Below are positions 1 to 10,084 of a stretch of DNA of 64,000 nt, one piece after another (position 1 is the stretch's first letter; the number at the start of each line of letters is the position of its first letter). The translations under genes and the position numbers were made by a program. The notes under the pieces are model-generated. The model ran no database searches. It was given only the letters and a program-made list of their open reading frames with translations, and was not told where the DNA came from. The DNA is from Pseudomonas oryzihabitans (GTDB lineage: Bacteria; Pseudomonadota; Gammaproteobacteria; Pseudomonadales; Pseudomonadaceae): positions 1,082,001 through 1,146,000 of the forward strand of contig NZ_CP021645.1 in NCBI RefSeq assembly GCF_006384975.1. Direction: 5' to 3'.

Positions 1-962
1 TAATGCAGGCGCAGGCTTTCGACATCGACCACCTCCAATCCCGCTTCGCTCATCTCGGCGATGGCTCGTGACAGATGGGGCAATTCGCCGTTGGGAAAGA
101 CGTAGCGGTCGATGAAATCCCCGCCGCCATGGCCAACCGCACGCTCGTCGGCGTGCAGCGCGGTGATGCCGTGGTTGAGCACCAGCCCACCCGAACGCAC
201 GGCGGCGAACAGCTTGCGGAAGTACAGCGGCAGATTGGCATGGCCGACATGCTCGAACATGCCGACGCTGACCACCTTGTCGTAGCGGCCATCCTCGGGC
301 AGGTCGCGATAGTCCAGCAGCTCCAGCGTCACGCGATCCGCCAGGCCTTCGGCCGCCACCCGCGCCCGCCCCAGTTCGAGCTGTTCGCGTGACAGGGTGA
401 TGCCGTGCACCTCGACGCCATGCTCGCGGGCGGCATGGCGCGCCAGTCCGCCCCAGCCACAGCCCACGTCCAGCAGGCGCTCGCCAGGCTTCAGCCGCAG
501 CTTGCGGCAGAGCAGCTCCAGCTTGTCGCGCTGCGCGGTGGCGAGGTCCTCGGCTCCGGTCTTGAAGTAGGCGCAGGAATACACCAATTCAGGATCCAAC
601 CAGAGGCGATAGAAGTCGTTGGACAGGTCGTAGTGATAGGAGATGGCCGAGGCGTCGGTGGCCTTGTCGTGGGCATGGTGCACACCGTCCGGCGTCTGGG
701 CCAGCCCCACCAGCGCCTGGCTGAGCCGGTCACCGATCTCGATGACCTCCTGAATGTCCCCTTCCAGATCGATGCGGGACTCCACGAAGGCCTGACCCAA
801 GGTATCCAGATTCAACTGGCGCGGATCGGCCAGCAATCCCAGATCCTTGACCACCAGCGTCACCCGAGGCGAGTCACCCAGGTCGATCTCCGGCCCCTGG
901 TCGATGCGAATGCGCAGGGGAAGACGCAACTGTTGTAGCTCGGCGGGCAGCGCTGGATACAT
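1..962 (-). CDS. cfa: Cyclopropane-fatty-acyl-phospholipid synthase (3' end outside window)
   Basis: SAM-dependent methyltransferase that would add a methylene bridge to unsaturated acyl chains of membrane phospholipids. About 320 residues are visible and the frame stays open to base 1, so the C-terminus is missing. Seen: a YHYDLSNDFY motif near residues 109-118, typical of the Cfa family, and the SAM-binding LDVGCGWGG near 164-172, followed by the Rossmann-fold region (GMFEHVGH). ATG at 960-962 is preceded by AGGAG six bases upstream, which fixes the start. Transcribed leftward; no partner gene is visible. The family is clear, but paralogous Cfa-like enzymes with other lipid products occur in Pseudomonas, so the exact product is less certain. 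Confidence 0.88.
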   Translation of the reverse strand, partial: MYPALPAELQQLRLPLRIRIDQGPEIDLGDSPRVTLVVKDLGLLADPRQLNLDTLGQAFVESRIDLEGDIQEVIEIGDRLSQALVGLAQTPDGVHHAHDKATDASAISYHYDLSNDFYRLWLDPELVYSCAYFKTGAEDLATAQRDKLELLCRKLRLKPGERLLDVGCGWGGLARHAAREHGVEVHGITLSREQLELGRARVAAEGLADRVTLELLDYRDLPEDGRYDKVVSVGMFEHVGHANLPLYFRKLFAAVRSGGLVLNHGITALHADERAVGHGGGDFIDRYVFPNGELPHLSRAIAEMSEAGLEVVDVESLRLH

Positions 963-1155
963 GATGTGCTCCTGAACGTTGTGAACGGACCTCTGGCGAA
1001 CGTTGCGATGACAGGGGTTGGCCACTACAGGACCACCCGTTCAGCACCCTAACGCGAAAACACATCCCGTTACATCTGGGAACGCGGACGCAGCTTTACC
1101 TGATTCGCAAGGATGATCGGGGAACTGAGGGAAATCTTGTCGGCAGGCCGATAGC

Positions 1156-1350
1156 CTACAGTGGGCCCGGATCCGGGATAGGTGCCGGGGGCTTCGGCGG
1201 CTCGGTCAGATTCTCGACGACCTCATCGGGGATCTCGGTATCGATCTCCTCATCGGCCATATCGGAATCGTTGAGAGGTGCCTGGTCGCCGCCCAACCAC
1301 CAGGTTGGCAGCGCACCGAAGGAATCAATGACGGAATGGGAAGAAATCAT
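1156..1350 (-). CDS. Small acidic, proline-rich hypothetical protein (64 aa)
   Basis: I do not recognise a family. It has a hydrophobic, Trp-containing N-terminus, an acidic middle (DMADEEIDTEIPDEVV) and a Pro-rich tail (EPPKPPAPIPDPGP). There is no signal peptide or obvious membrane segment. ATG at 1348-1350 follows AGGAG with a 7-base spacer, which argues that it is translated. It resembles in style, though not clearly in sequence, the acidic protein at 1608-1895 on the same strand; both carry an acidic EEID stretch. Function unknown. Confidence 0.6.
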   Translation of the reverse strand: MISSHSVIDSFGALPTWWLGGDQAPLNDSDMADEEIDTEIPDEVVENLTEPPKPPAPIPDPGPL

Positions 1351-1498
1351 GCGGCAGCTCCTGTCGGGAAGTCCTCCGCATTAGTGGGCGGCCACTAGCA
1401 GATGTTTCATCGAGACGCTTAAATCGATTCTCGGATGACCGGGACCGGGATAGACGACATCCACCGCCGCGCATTATCTGGTGGCGTTCCCGTGGTCT

Positions 1499-1555
1499 CT
1501 GCTGAAGAGATTTTCCATCGTGACGTCGAGGGTTCGCGATAGAGCTCTTCAGCAG
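1499..1555. repeat. 11-bp perfect inverted repeat with 35-bp spacer
   Basis: CTGCTGAAGAG at 1499-1509 is mirrored exactly by CTCTTCAGCAG at 1545-1555. It lies between the two small acidic-protein genes. It could be a hairpin in the leader of the 64-aa gene or an operator; no T-tract follows, so it is not a classical terminator. Confidence 0.45.
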
Positions 1556-1607
1556 TACGGATGACCCGGCCAGGCCCGACGTGAACCGGGCGCGTGGCGC
1601 CTTCGTA

Positions 1608-1895
1608 TCAACGATTCAAAGGATCGCCAGCACCCGCCTGGTCATCGACTTCGCCCGGGTCGATTTCTTCATCGGTATCCTTGGCTTCGTCGTCATCCAG
1701 CGTATCAGGGGTTGGGGGCTCGGCAGGAGCGGGCTCGGTGGCCGCCGCCGCTATATGCCGGGCTTCCAACTTACGCGACTCGTTGGCGAGATGAAGGCTA
1801 TTGATGGAGCTCTGCAACACGGACAGCGGAGCGGCAGCGCGGCGCGTCACGCCTGGCGACCCCATCCGGGCCCAGGTACGCATTTCGATGATCAT
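1608..1895 (-). CDS. Small acidic hypothetical protein (95 aa)
   Basis: Unrecognised. The N-terminal half is basic to neutral and probably helical (RRAAAPLSVLQSSINSLHLANESRKLEARH); the C-terminal half is Ala/Pro-rich and strongly acidic (DDDEAKDTDEEIDPGEVDD). ATG at 1893-1895 is chosen because AGAGG sits 7 bases upstream; a TTG five codons earlier (1908-1910) would overlap that site. It has the same orientation and bias as the 64-aa protein downstream, so the two may be functionally related, but this is inference. Confidence 0.55.
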   Translation of the reverse strand: MIIEMRTWARMGSPGVTRRAAAPLSVLQSSINSLHLANESRKLEARHIAAAATEPAPAEPPTPDTLDDDEAKDTDEEIDPGEVDDQAGAGDPLNR

Positions 1896-2124
1896 GGTGC
1901 CACCTCTCAAGGAGACCAGGATGGCCTCGAGAATGGGAGGCCGCCCGGAACCCTACGTTCAGTGGCCACTATCACCGTCAGTCCGATAAAAGCCTGGTCG
2001 ACCCGCCGGATTCGCGCTCCCCGTGCAGCATTGCCGGCGCGACTAGGCGATCCCCTGAACAAAACAGGACAGCTGGCCAGCAGCGACTAGACTCTAGAGA
2101 TAGCCACCCGTGGAGCTCATGCCA

Positions 2125-2541
2125 ATGGTCCCTCCGATCCGATCCGCTATCGTCGAGGAACGACTTGCCGTCGTCTCCGAAGACGAGCTGCTGCTGCAGG
2201 CGCTGGTCCGTGAGGTCCTCACGCAGGAAGGCTTTCGCGTGGAAACCTTCGGCACCGCCGATGCCGCCCTGGCTTATCTGGAACAGCATTTTCGGCAAGT
2301 ACAGGTCGTGGTCTCGAATGTCCGGATGCCCGGCGTACTTGATGGCGTGCAACTGGCCAAGATCATCACTGAACGCTGGCCAGCCCTCCCTGTGGTCCTG
2401 ATGTCCGGCTACGCTGGGCTCGACAAGGATCTACCACCCGGCGTGCCCTTCCTGCACAAGCCCTGGACCCTGGATCAGCTGACGGAAGCGGTGTGGAAGG
2501 TGGTACCGCGTTTTCCGCCGCAAAGTCCTGCGTCCGACTAG
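2125..2541 (+). CDS. Orphan single-domain receiver protein with Asn at the phospho-acceptor position
   Basis: A CheY-like receiver domain with no output domain (138 aa). Numbered from ATG 2125, the acidic pair E19/D20, S94 in VLMSGY and K112 in HKPW are all present, but the phospho-acceptor position reads SNVRMPG, i.e. Asn65 (codon AAT) where the family has Asp. Such a protein should not accept phosphate in the usual way. The start is uncertain: GTG 2110, ATG 2119 and ATG 2125 are in frame, and GGAG at 2111-2114 has a sensible 9-10-base spacing only to 2125. No kinase gene is adjacent. Confidence 0.8.
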   Translation: MVPPIRSAIVEERLAVVSEDELLLQALVREVLTQEGFRVETFGTADAALAYLEQHFRQVQVVVSNVRMPGVLDGVQLAKIITERWPALPVVLMSGYAGLDKDLPPGVPFLHKPWTLDQLTEAVWKVVPRFPPQSPASD

Positions 2542-2889
2542 TACCCGACTTCCGCGAGGTCGTCCTTTCCTGCCTGGCTAGCCAACCGCTCAGCCAGTAC
2601 AACCAAGGGTTTCATTGGGACTTGGCCCGCACCCAGCTCAGGGATGCCTGGCAGCAAACGCTCGCCCATACAACTGCCGGCCCGCCTATGCCACAATATG
2701 CCCAATGCCGGGCGGATAGCCCGCTCTCATCGCAGGCCAGCTAGGCCGCGGCGTGCAAGGTGTATGACCCGCTCTCGCGCGCTGGATGTTCCCAACCTCG
2801 ACTGGAACGAAATCGCGAAGCTGCACATTGGCCCCAAATTGGCCCCGGCAGCAATTGAACCAGTCTGAAACCCTCTACAGGTAACCCCC
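2542..2889. other. 348-bp intergenic region, no gene recognised
   Basis: I see no supported gene or RNA. Short open frames on both strands lack ribosome sites and recognisable domains. The last bases hold the leader of the TTG-started ybiT. A promoter for ybiT must lie here, but no convincing -35/-10 pair stands out. Confidence 0.4.
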
Positions 2890-4479
2890 TTGATCTCCAC
2901 CGCTAACATCACCATGCAGTTTGGCGCCAAGCCGCTGTTCGAGAACGTGTCCGTCAAATTCGGCAACGGCCATCGCTACGGCCTGATCGGCGCAAACGGC
3001 TGCGGCAAGTCCACCTTCATGAAGATTCTCGGGGGCGATCTCGAACCCACCGGTGGCCAGGTGATGCTCGAACCCAACGTGCGCCTGGGCAAGCTGCGCC
3101 AGGACCAGTTCGCCTATGAAGATTCCACCGTCATCGACACGGTGATCATGGGCCACGCCGAACTGGCGCGGGTCAAGGCCGAGCGGGACCGCATCTATGC
3201 CCTGCCGGAAATGAGCGAGGATGACGGCATGGCCGTGGCCGAGCTGGAAGTCCAGTTCGCCGAATTCGACGGCTACACCGCCGAAGCCCGCGCCGGCGAA
3301 TTGCTGCTTGGCCTGGGCATTCCGCTGGAACAGCACTTCGGCCCCATGAGCGCCGTCGCTCCCGGTTGGAAACTGCGGGTCCTGCTAGCCCAGGCGCTGT
3401 TCTCCGACCCGGAAGTGCTGCTGCTGGACGAACCGACCAACCACCTGGACATCAACACCATCCGTTGGCTGGAAGGCATCCTGGTCGCGCGCAACAGCAC
3501 CATGATCATCATTTCCCACGACCGCCACTTCCTCAACAGCGTCTGCACTCACATGGCCGACCTGGACTATGGCGAGTTGCGCCTCTTCCCGGGCAACTAC
3601 GATGAGTACATGACCGCCGCGACCCAGGCCCGCGAGCGCCTGCTGTCAGACAACGCCAAGAAGAAAGCCCAGATCGCCGAACTGCAGCAATTCGTCAGCC
3701 GCTTCTCGGCCAACGCCTCCAAGGCCAAGCAGGCCACCAGCCGCGCCCGCCAGATCGACAAGATCCAGCTGGAAGAGGTCAAGCCGTCCAGCCGCGTGAG
3801 TCCCTTCATCCGTTTCGAGCAGTACAAGAAGCTGCACCGCCAGGCGGTGACGCTGGAAAACGTCACCCAGGGCTTCGACGGCACCCCGCTGTTCAAGCGC
3901 CTGGGCCTGCAGATCGAAGCTGGCGAGCGGGTCGCCATCATCGGTCCCAACGGCATCGGCAAGACCACCCTGCTGCGCACCCTGGTGGGTGAGCTGGCCC
4001 CCCAGAGTGGTGAAGTGAAGTGGACCGACAGCGCTGACGTGGGCTACTTCGCCCAGGATCACGCGGATGACTTCGCCGACGATACGACCCTGTTCGACTG
4101 GATGGGCCAGTGGACCCAGGGCGGCGAGCAACTGGTGCGCGGTACCCTCGGCCGCATGCTGTTCTCCAGTGACGATATCCAGAAGTCGGTCAAGGTCATC
4201 TCCGGTGGCGAGCAGGGTCGCATGCTGTTCGGCAAGCTGATCCTGAAGAAGCCCAACGTACTGGTGATGGACGAACCCACCAACCACCTGGACATGGAAT
4301 CCATCGAGGCGCTGAACCTGGCGTTGGAGAACTATCCGGGCACCCTGATCTTCGTCAGCCACGACCGGGAATTCGTCTCCTCGCTCGCGACGCGCATCCT
4401 CGACATGAGCGAAAGCGGCGTGGTGGATTTCAGCGGTAGTTACGATGATTACCTGCGCAGCCAAGGCATCAACGGCTGA
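2890..4479 (+). CDS. ybiT: ABC-F family ATPase YbiT
   Basis: Soluble ABC-F protein (529 aa) of the ribosome-associated type, with two ATPase domains in one chain and no membrane segments. Seen: first Walker [10 protein letters not shown] near residue 35, first Walker [12 protein letters not shown], second Walker [10 protein letters not shown] near 355, second signature [10 protein letters not shown] and second Walker [11 protein letters not shown]. The first signature is degenerate ([15 protein letters not shown]), as I recall for E. coli YbiT, whose sequence this follows closely along its length. The start is TTG 2890: it gives the conserved N-terminus ([18 protein letters not shown]) and lies 8 bases after AGG. 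ABC-F proteins act at the ribosomal E site, but YbiT's exact role is unsettled. Confidence 0.93.
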   Translation: MISTANITMQFGAKPLFENVSVKFGNGHRYGLIGANGCGKSTFMKILGGDLEPTGGQVMLEPNVRLGKLRQDQFAYEDSTVIDTVIMGHAELARVKAERDRIYALPEMSEDDGMAVAELEVQFAEFDGYTAEARAGELLLGLGIPLEQHFGPMSAVAPGWKLRVLLAQALFSDPEVLLLDEPTNHLDINTIRWLEGILVARNSTMIIISHDRHFLNSVCTHMADLDYGELRLFPGNYDEYMTAATQARERLLSDNAKKKAQIAELQQFVSRFSANASKAKQATSRARQIDKIQLEEVKPSSRVSPFIRFEQYKKLHRQAVTLENVTQGFDGTPLFKRLGLQIEAGERVAIIGPNGIGKTTLLRTLVGELAPQSGEVKWTDSADVGYFAQDHADDFADDTTLFDWMGQWTQGGEQLVRGTLGRMLFSSDDIQKSVKVISGGEQGRMLFGKLILKKPNVLVMDEPTNHLDMESIEALNLALENYPGTLIFVSHDREFVSSLATRILDMSESGVVDFSGSYDDYLRSQGING

Positions 4480-4485
4480 GCCAGG

Positions 4486-4521
4486 GTTCGTGTAGTGGAT
4501 CTCAAGACCCACTACACGAAC
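4486..4521 (+). terminator. Perfect 13-bp hairpin after ybiT
   Basis: GTTCGTGTAGTGG (4486-4498) pairs perfectly with CCACTACACGAAC (4509-4521) around a 10-base loop, starting 7 bases after the ybiT stop codon. No T-run follows, so it is either a Rho-assisted/3'-stabilising hairpin or another function; terminator is the likeliest reading from position. Confidence 0.5.
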
Positions 4522-4935
4522 AAATAGAGGGTGCCCTGCGCGGTTACCGAAGGTATCATTTCGCACCGAAACGGGTACTCGACCAGGATCGCCGCGATCA
4601 ACACCAACCGCTTGCGCTGGGAGACCGACAGGTCTCCCGCCACGTCTCGCACAACGTGGCGCCCCCTCCGGGCGCGCTCGACGGTCCCCGCGTCGCAGTC
4701 TGCCGGACCCGCTCAGGACGCCTGGCCACTCCGGTACGCCAGTACCGCCTGCTCTCTTTCATCCCATCAGAACATTGCCGGACGGCCGCTGTCGCAACTG
4801 ACTGCTACGCCCTACCGGTTGCTTGCCCGTGCCCGGTCGTTACCGACCGTTGCCGGGTCGCCCAATCAGAGACCGGGCTCCGACGCCCGCTCTCCCTCAG
4901 GTGTAATGCGAGACACTGTCTCAGGAGTACGATGA
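4522..4935 (+). promoter_or_regulatory. Hairpin-rich leader region of mqo (about 410 bp, no gene)
   Basis: No credible ORF. Perfect short hairpins follow one another: 4619-4638 (8-bp stem, GACA loop), 4639-4660 (6-bp), 4659-4675 (6-bp), 4732-4747 (6-bp, GCCA loop), 4834-4849 (6-bp, TTAC loop), plus a 13-bp palindrome GAGACACTGTCTC at 4910-4922 directly before the mqo ribosome site. Whether it is a transcribed structured leader or chance in GC-rich DNA is not decided by sequence alone. Confidence 0.4.
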
Positions 4936-6432
4936 ATGCACAGTGGTAACGAAGAGTCGGATTTCGTTTTCGTCGGCGCGGGAATCATGAGCGCGACCCT
5001 GGCGGTCATGCTCAAGGAGCTGGAGCCCACGAGTACCGTCGAGGTACTCGAACTGCTCGACGTAGGCGCGGCGGAGAGTTCCAACCCCTGGAACAACGCC
5101 GGCACCGGCCATGCGGCCCTCTGCGAATTGAACTACACGCCTGAAAAGGCGGACGGCAGCATCGACATCACCAAGGCGCTGAGCATCAACGCGATGTTCG
5201 AGGCGTCCAAGCAATTCTGGTCCTACCTGGTCGAGGAAGGCCACTTCGGCTCGCCGCGTGCCTTCATCAGCCCCGTGCCGCACATGTCCTTCGTCCATGG
5301 CGCCAAGGATATGGCCTTCCTGCGCAAGCGCTACGAGGCGCTCAAGGATCACGCCTGCTTCGACGGCATGGAGTATTCCGAGGATCACGCCAAGCTGCGC
5401 GAGTGGATGCCCCTGGTGATGGAAGGCCGGCCGGCCACCGAAGCCGTGGCGGCCACCCATGTGGGCGGCGGCACCGACGTCAACTTTGGCGCCCTGACCA
5501 TGAGCCTGCTGGGCCACCTGCAGACCCGTAGTGGCACCAAGGTCAGCTACAACCAGAAGGTGGTGGACCTGAGCCGCCAAGCGGATCAACGCTGGCGCCT
5601 GACCATCGAAGACAGCCGCTCCGGTGCCACCCGCACCGTGATCGCCAAGTTCGTCTTCCTCGGCGCCGGTGGCGCGGCTCTGCCGCTGCTGCAGAAATCC
5701 GGCATCCCCGAAGGCGCCGGCTACGGCGGCTTCCCGGTGAGCGGCCAGTGGCTGCGCTGCGACGATCCGCAGATCGTCGAGCGGCACCAGGCCAAGGTCT
5801 ACGGCCTGGCCGGGGTGAACTCCCCGCCGATGTCGGTCCCGCACCTGGATACCCGCGTGGTGGACGGCAAGAAATCGCTGCTGTTCGGCCCCTTCGCCGG
5901 CTTCACCACCAAGTTCCTCAAGCGCGGTTCCTTCCTCGACCTGCCCAAGTCCATCAAGTCGGGCAACATCGGCCCGATGCTGGCAGTGGCGCGGGACAAC
6001 ATGCCGCTGACCCGCTACCTGGTCGGCCAGGTGCTGCAGTCCTTCGACCAGCGGGTCGAGGAACTGCGCAGCTTCTACCCGGCCGTGCGCAAGCAGGACT
6101 GGCGTCTGGAAGTGGCCGGCCAGCGGGTGCAGATCATCAAGAAGGATCCGCAGAAAGGTGGCGTCCTGCAGTTCGGCACCGAGATCGTCGCGTCCGGCGA
6201 CGGTACCATCGCCGCCCTGCTGGGTGCCTCGCCGGGCGCCTCCACCTCGGTCTCCATCATGCTGACCCTGGTCGAGCGCTGCTTCCCGAGCCGCTTCCAG
6301 AGCGAGGAATGGCAAGCCAAGCTGCGCAAGATGTTCCCGGCCTTCGGTCACAAGCTGGCGGAAGAACCCGAGCTGCTGCGCGAGGTGCGCCAGCGCACTA
6401 CCCGCGTGCTGCAACTCGATCAGCCAGCGTAA
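4936..6432 (+). CDS. mqo: Malate:quinone oxidoreductase
   Basis: FAD-dependent, membrane-associated enzyme oxidising malate to oxaloacetate and passing electrons to quinone; an alternative to NAD malate dehydrogenase in the TCA cycle. 498 aa, normal for the family. Seen: the FAD-binding [14 protein letters not shown] near residues 13-26, the conserved [22 protein letters not shown] block, and a C-terminal region with [25 protein letters not shown] 4936 follows AGGAG by 8 bases; an overlapping ATG at 4932 is out of frame and stops at once. Stands alone between the hairpin-rich leader and a convergent ggt, separated by a strong hairpin. Confidence 0.96.
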   Translation: MHSGNEESDFVFVGAGIMSATLAVMLKELEPTSTVEVLELLDVGAAESSNPWNNAGTGHAALCELNYTPEKADGSIDITKALSINAMFEASKQFWSYLVEEGHFGSPRAFISPVPHMSFVHGAKDMAFLRKRYEALKDHACFDGMEYSEDHAKLREWMPLVMEGRPATEAVAATHVGGGTDVNFGALTMSLLGHLQTRSGTKVSYNQKVVDLSRQADQRWRLTIEDSRSGATRTVIAKFVFLGAGGAALPLLQKSGIPEGAGYGGFPVSGQWLRCDDPQIVERHQAKVYGLAGVNSPPMSVPHLDTRVVDGKKSLLFGPFAGFTTKFLKRGSFLDLPKSIKSGNIGPMLAVARDNMPLTRYLVGQVLQSFDQRVEELRSFYPAVRKQDWRLEVAGQRVQIIKKDPQKGGVLQFGTEIVASGDGTIAALLGASPGASTSVSIMLTLVERCFPSRFQSEEWQAKLRKMFPAFGHKLAEEPELLREVRQRTTRVLQLDQPA

Positions 6433-6441
6433 TCACCCCAC

Positions 6442-6472
6442 CCCAGCCCTCTCCCCCAGGGAGAGGGCTGGG
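6442..6472. terminator. 14-bp perfect hairpin between convergent mqo and ggt
   Basis: CCCAGCCCTCTCCC (6442-6455) pairs perfectly with GGGAGAGGGCTGGG (6459-6472) around a 3-base loop, 9 bases after the mqo stop. The position between two convergent genes suggests bidirectional 3'-end formation. The sequence is of the REP-like kind often seen in Pseudomonas intergenic regions. Confidence 0.65.
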
Positions 6473-6504
6473 TGAGGGTCTTTCGTCTACTCGCCAATAC
6501 CCGC

Positions 6505-8298
6505 CTAATTCCCCAAGGCCGCGCCTTCCCGCCGCGGATCGGCGCCACCCTGCCACCCTGAGCCAATCCGGCGAATGACCTGGATGCCACTGGTCATCTC
6601 ATCCTCGCGCACCTCGTGCCCACGCGCTTCCAGCGCCTTGCGCAACCCTGTCGTGGTCTCGCCCCGTTCGAGCTCCGTAGGGCCGTTGCGGCTGCCGAAG
6701 TTCGGCAATCCCGCCGCGGCCTGGGCATCCAGCTGCCAATCGAGCAAGCCGACCAGGGTCTTGACCACATAGCCGGCGATCTGCGAGCCGCCCGGCGAAC
6801 CCAGGGCGGCCACCAGGGCGCCGCTATCGCGATCGAACACAAGAGTGGGCGACATGGTCGAGCGCGGCCGCTTGCCCGGCTCCACCCGATTGGCGACGGG
6901 CAAGCCCTTTTCGCGCGGCACGAAGGAAAAGTCCGTCAGTTGGTTGTTGAGCATGAAGCCCTTCACCATCAGGTGCGAGCCGAAGTAGCTCTCTACCGTG
7001 GTGGTCATGGATAGCGCCCCACCCCAGGCGTCCGCCGCCACCACCTGGGAGGTGGAGATGCGCAGCGGCGAGCGATCCGGCGCCCAGGCGAGCGTGGGGC
7101 CGGGCGGGGTTCCAGTTGCGGCCTTGCCCATGCTCCGGTCGCCCACCTGCAGGGCGCGACTGGCCAGGTAGCCCGGATCCAGCAGACCACTGACATTGAC
7201 CGGCACCCGGTCCGGGTCCGCCACGTACTGGGCGCGGTCGGCATAGGCCAGCCGCTCGGCCTCGGCGATCAGGTGCACGGCCTCCGGGCGCGGCTCCTGG
7301 CCAGCTGGTAGCGACGTGGGGACGGGGCGCAGCGGCGCCAGGGCCCAGGCCGGATCGCGCGCTTCCAGGGCCTGCAGGATGCCCAGGGTCTGGGCCACGG
7401 TGATACCACCGGCTGGCGGCGGCATGCCGCAGACGCGCCAGCGTCTGTAGTCGGTACACAGCGGCATGCGGGTCTTGGCGCGATACCTGGCGAGATCCTT
7501 GAGGCTCAGGCTGCCCGGATTGGGACTCTGCTGGACCGCGGTCGCGATGACCTGAGCGAGTTCGCCGCGATAGAGCGCCCCCGCGCCTTCCTTGGCGATC
7601 AGCGCCAAGGTGTCCGCCAGCTCCGGATTGCGCAGGCGCGTGCCCACCGGCTTCACCCGGCCCTGGGCATCCAGGTAGAGCGCCGCCATGGCGGGAGAAC
7701 CCTTGAGGAAGGGATCATGGAGCAACTGGTTATGCAGCCGCGGCGACAGGGGAAAGCCATCGCGCGCCAGGCGAATGGCCGGCTCGAACAGGCTCTGCCA
7801 AGCCAGGCGGCCATGGTCACGATGCGCCAGCTCCAGAGCACGCAACACCCCCGGTACGCCGACCGAGCGCCCACCGATCCGAGCCTCCTCGAAGGCCATG
7901 GGGCTGCCATCCGGGTGCAGGAAGAGTCCTTCGGTGGCGCCGGCTGGCGCGGTCTCGCGCCCGTCATAGGCCTGCACGCGCTGGCCGTCCCAATAGAGCA
8001 GGAAGGCACCACCGCCGATGCCGGAAGACTGCGGCTCGACCAGGGTCAGGACGGCCTGCATGGCGATGGCGGCATCGATGGCGCTGCCGCCCTGGCGCAG
8101 GATCTCCCGGCCCGCCTCCGCAGCCAGCGGATTGGCCGCCGCCGCCATCTCCCGCTTGGCCTCGCTGGCCACCAGCCCGGTACGGTAGCCGGAGCCGGCT
8201 TCTGGCGCCGGGGGCAGCGCCGCTTTCTGGTTGGAGGTGCAGGCGGCGAGGGTCAACGACAGGAGCAAGGGGGTGAGGAGCGACGGAGGAAGGCGCAA
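6505..8298 (-). CDS. ggt: Gamma-glutamyltransferase (lipoprotein type)
   Basis: Periplasmic N-terminal-nucleophile hydrolase that cleaves glutathione and other gamma-glutamyl compounds; the precursor self-cleaves into two subunits. 597 aa from TTG 8296-8298, chosen because AGGAG lies 7 bases upstream and the product begins with a lipoprotein signal peptide ending LTLAAC (lipobox). Seen: a small-subunit region with SSGIGGGAFLLYWD; the likely catalytic Thr near residue 416 in ISTSQVV, leaving a 182-residue small subunit; then MLNNQLTDFS and the substrate-binding GSPGGSQI. The family's usual TTHF context is here TSQ, so the nucleophile assignment is by alignment from memory. Monocistronic or read with the upstream DUF1294 gene across a foldback repeat. 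Confidence 0.9.
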   Translation of the reverse strand: MRLPPSLLTPLLLSLTLAACTSNQKAALPPAPEAGSGYRTGLVASEAKREMAAAANPLAAEAGREILRQGGSAIDAAIAMQAVLTLVEPQSSGIGGGAFLLYWDGQRVQAYDGRETAPAGATEGLFLHPDGSPMAFEEARIGGRSVGVPGVLRALELAHRDHGRLAWQSLFEPAIRLARDGFPLSPRLHNQLLHDPFLKGSPAMAALYLDAQGRVKPVGTRLRNPELADTLALIAKEGAGALYRGELAQVIATAVQQSPNPGSLSLKDLARYRAKTRMPLCTDYRRWRVCGMPPPAGGITVAQTLGILQALEARDPAWALAPLRPVPTSLPAGQEPRPEAVHLIAEAERLAYADRAQYVADPDRVPVNVSGLLDPGYLASRALQVGDRSMGKAATGTPPGPTLAWAPDRSPLRISTSQVVAADAWGGALSMTTTVESYFGSHLMVKGFMLNNQLTDFSFVPREKGLPVANRVEPGKRPRSTMSPTLVFDRDSGALVAALGSPGGSQIAGYVVKTLVGLLDWQLDAQAAAGLPNFGSRNGPTELERGETTTGLRKALEARGHEVREDEMTSGIQVIRRIGSGWQGGADPRREGAALGN

Positions 8299-8368
8299 CG
8301 GGTATCTCCTGGGCAGGGGGCGGCGTTCGCTGCCAAGCCTAGCCCATCGCCTTCGCCCGTGCGGCCTG

Positions 8369-8509
8369 GGCTCTGTACGAAAAATGCCTGCGCTCGGTGA
8401 TGCTTCGTTGAAAAACGCTTCGGAATGCTCATTTACCACTCGTAAACTCCGCTTCCTCAGCGCTTTTCGCCTCGCCTGACCTTCGCTCGGCGATTTTTCG
8501 TACAGAGCC
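8369..8509. repeat. Foldback intergenic repeat, copy A (17-bp perfect terminal inverted repeats)
   Basis: Ends are GGCTCTGTACGAAAAAT (8369-8385) and its exact reverse complement (8493-8509). The centre (about 8415-8470) contains CATTTACCACTCGTAAACTCC, whose reverse complement matches the centre of copy B at 36655-36715 (GAGGAAGCGGAG, TTTAC, GTAAATGAGCATTCCGAAG). It sits 7 bases after the stop of the DUF1294 gene. No ORF inside. Confidence 0.8.
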
Positions 8510-8516
8510 TGAGCCC

Positions 8517-9016
8517 CTAGAAGAGCGGCAACTGGCGGTGCAGGACGCCGCCACACAGCACATCGAGCCAGAGCAACTGGTGTAGCGCGACGATGGCGAA
8601 GAACACCAGGCGGAAGCTCAGCTTGACCGTCTTGTGGCGGAAACGCTGCTGGGCGATCAGGGCGCCGGGCCAGCCACCCAGCAATTCACCCAGGTGCAGA
8701 GCCCGCTCGGGCACACGCCAGCCCTTGTCACGGGCGCGCTGCTTGTCGTGTCGATAGAGGAAGAAGGTGACGACGCTGGCCAGCAGGTACAAGGCAATGG
8801 GCCAGAGCACCCCGCGCCCGAAGGCGAGGGACAGCATGCCGACCAGGGGCAGGATGAACACGCCGATCTGCAACACCAGCAGCACGTCCTGGCGGGCGAT
8901 GGCCGCGCGCTGCTGATAGGGCGTCTGCGCCGAGGCACGCTTTGCGGTTTTGCCAGGGGCAGTCTGCGCAGACGCACGAGCCGGCTTGCGCCGGCTCTGC
9001 TGTTCGCTATCGGGTT

Positions 9017-9020
<4 letters not shown>
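8517..9020 (-). CDS. DUF1294 family membrane protein
   Basis: 167-aa protein: a basic, Ala/Lys/Arg-rich N-terminus of about 45 residues, two hydrophobic segments ([18 protein letters not shown] and [19 protein letters not shown]), a conserved [23 protein letters not shown] motif and a final hydrophobic stretch ([15 protein letters not shown]). The middle motif is typical of DUF1294, often found fused to cold-shock domains; here no cold-shock domain is present. The start is GTG 9018-9020, overlapping the uppP stop as GTGA, so translational coupling to uppP is likely. Function unknown. Confidence 0.75.
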
Positions 9021-9853
<833 letters not shown>

Positions 9854-10084
9854 GGTATTACTCCATCCAAGTGAAACGTTTGCAGGTAGCCAGGCCTTAA
9901 CGGCTCCGGCGGCAACGGGGTTCGAACCGTGACGCTCCGCGGGGCTTGGCCCTTCGCGGTACCCAAGACAACAAGCGCTGTGGTGGCCGCCCGGCACCTT
10001 ACCAGAGCGAGACCGGTTGAAGAGACCGATGAACGGCCATTAGGTGCCGTACAATGACGAATCGAATCTCTCCGGATGTGAAGC

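Noticed and set aside
2493..2966. Small ORFs on both strands between the receiver gene and ybiT
   Set aside because: No ribosome sites, no recognisable domains; one overlaps the ybiT start.
4531..4935. 134-codon plus-strand ORF before mqo
   Set aside because: No ribosome site, unusual composition, and it covers the hairpin chain; treated as non-coding leader.
4921..6414. Minus-strand open frame of about 497 codons opposite mqo
   Set aside because: His/Gln-rich antisense shadow of mqo, without start context or domains.
8369..8509. Foldback copy A as an insertion sequence
   Set aside because: No transposase ORF and only about 140 bp; at most a MITE-like or REP-like element.
9854..10084. Riboswitch upstream of pnuC
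   Set aside because: The gap shows no conserved NAD- or preQ1-type blocks that I can recognise.
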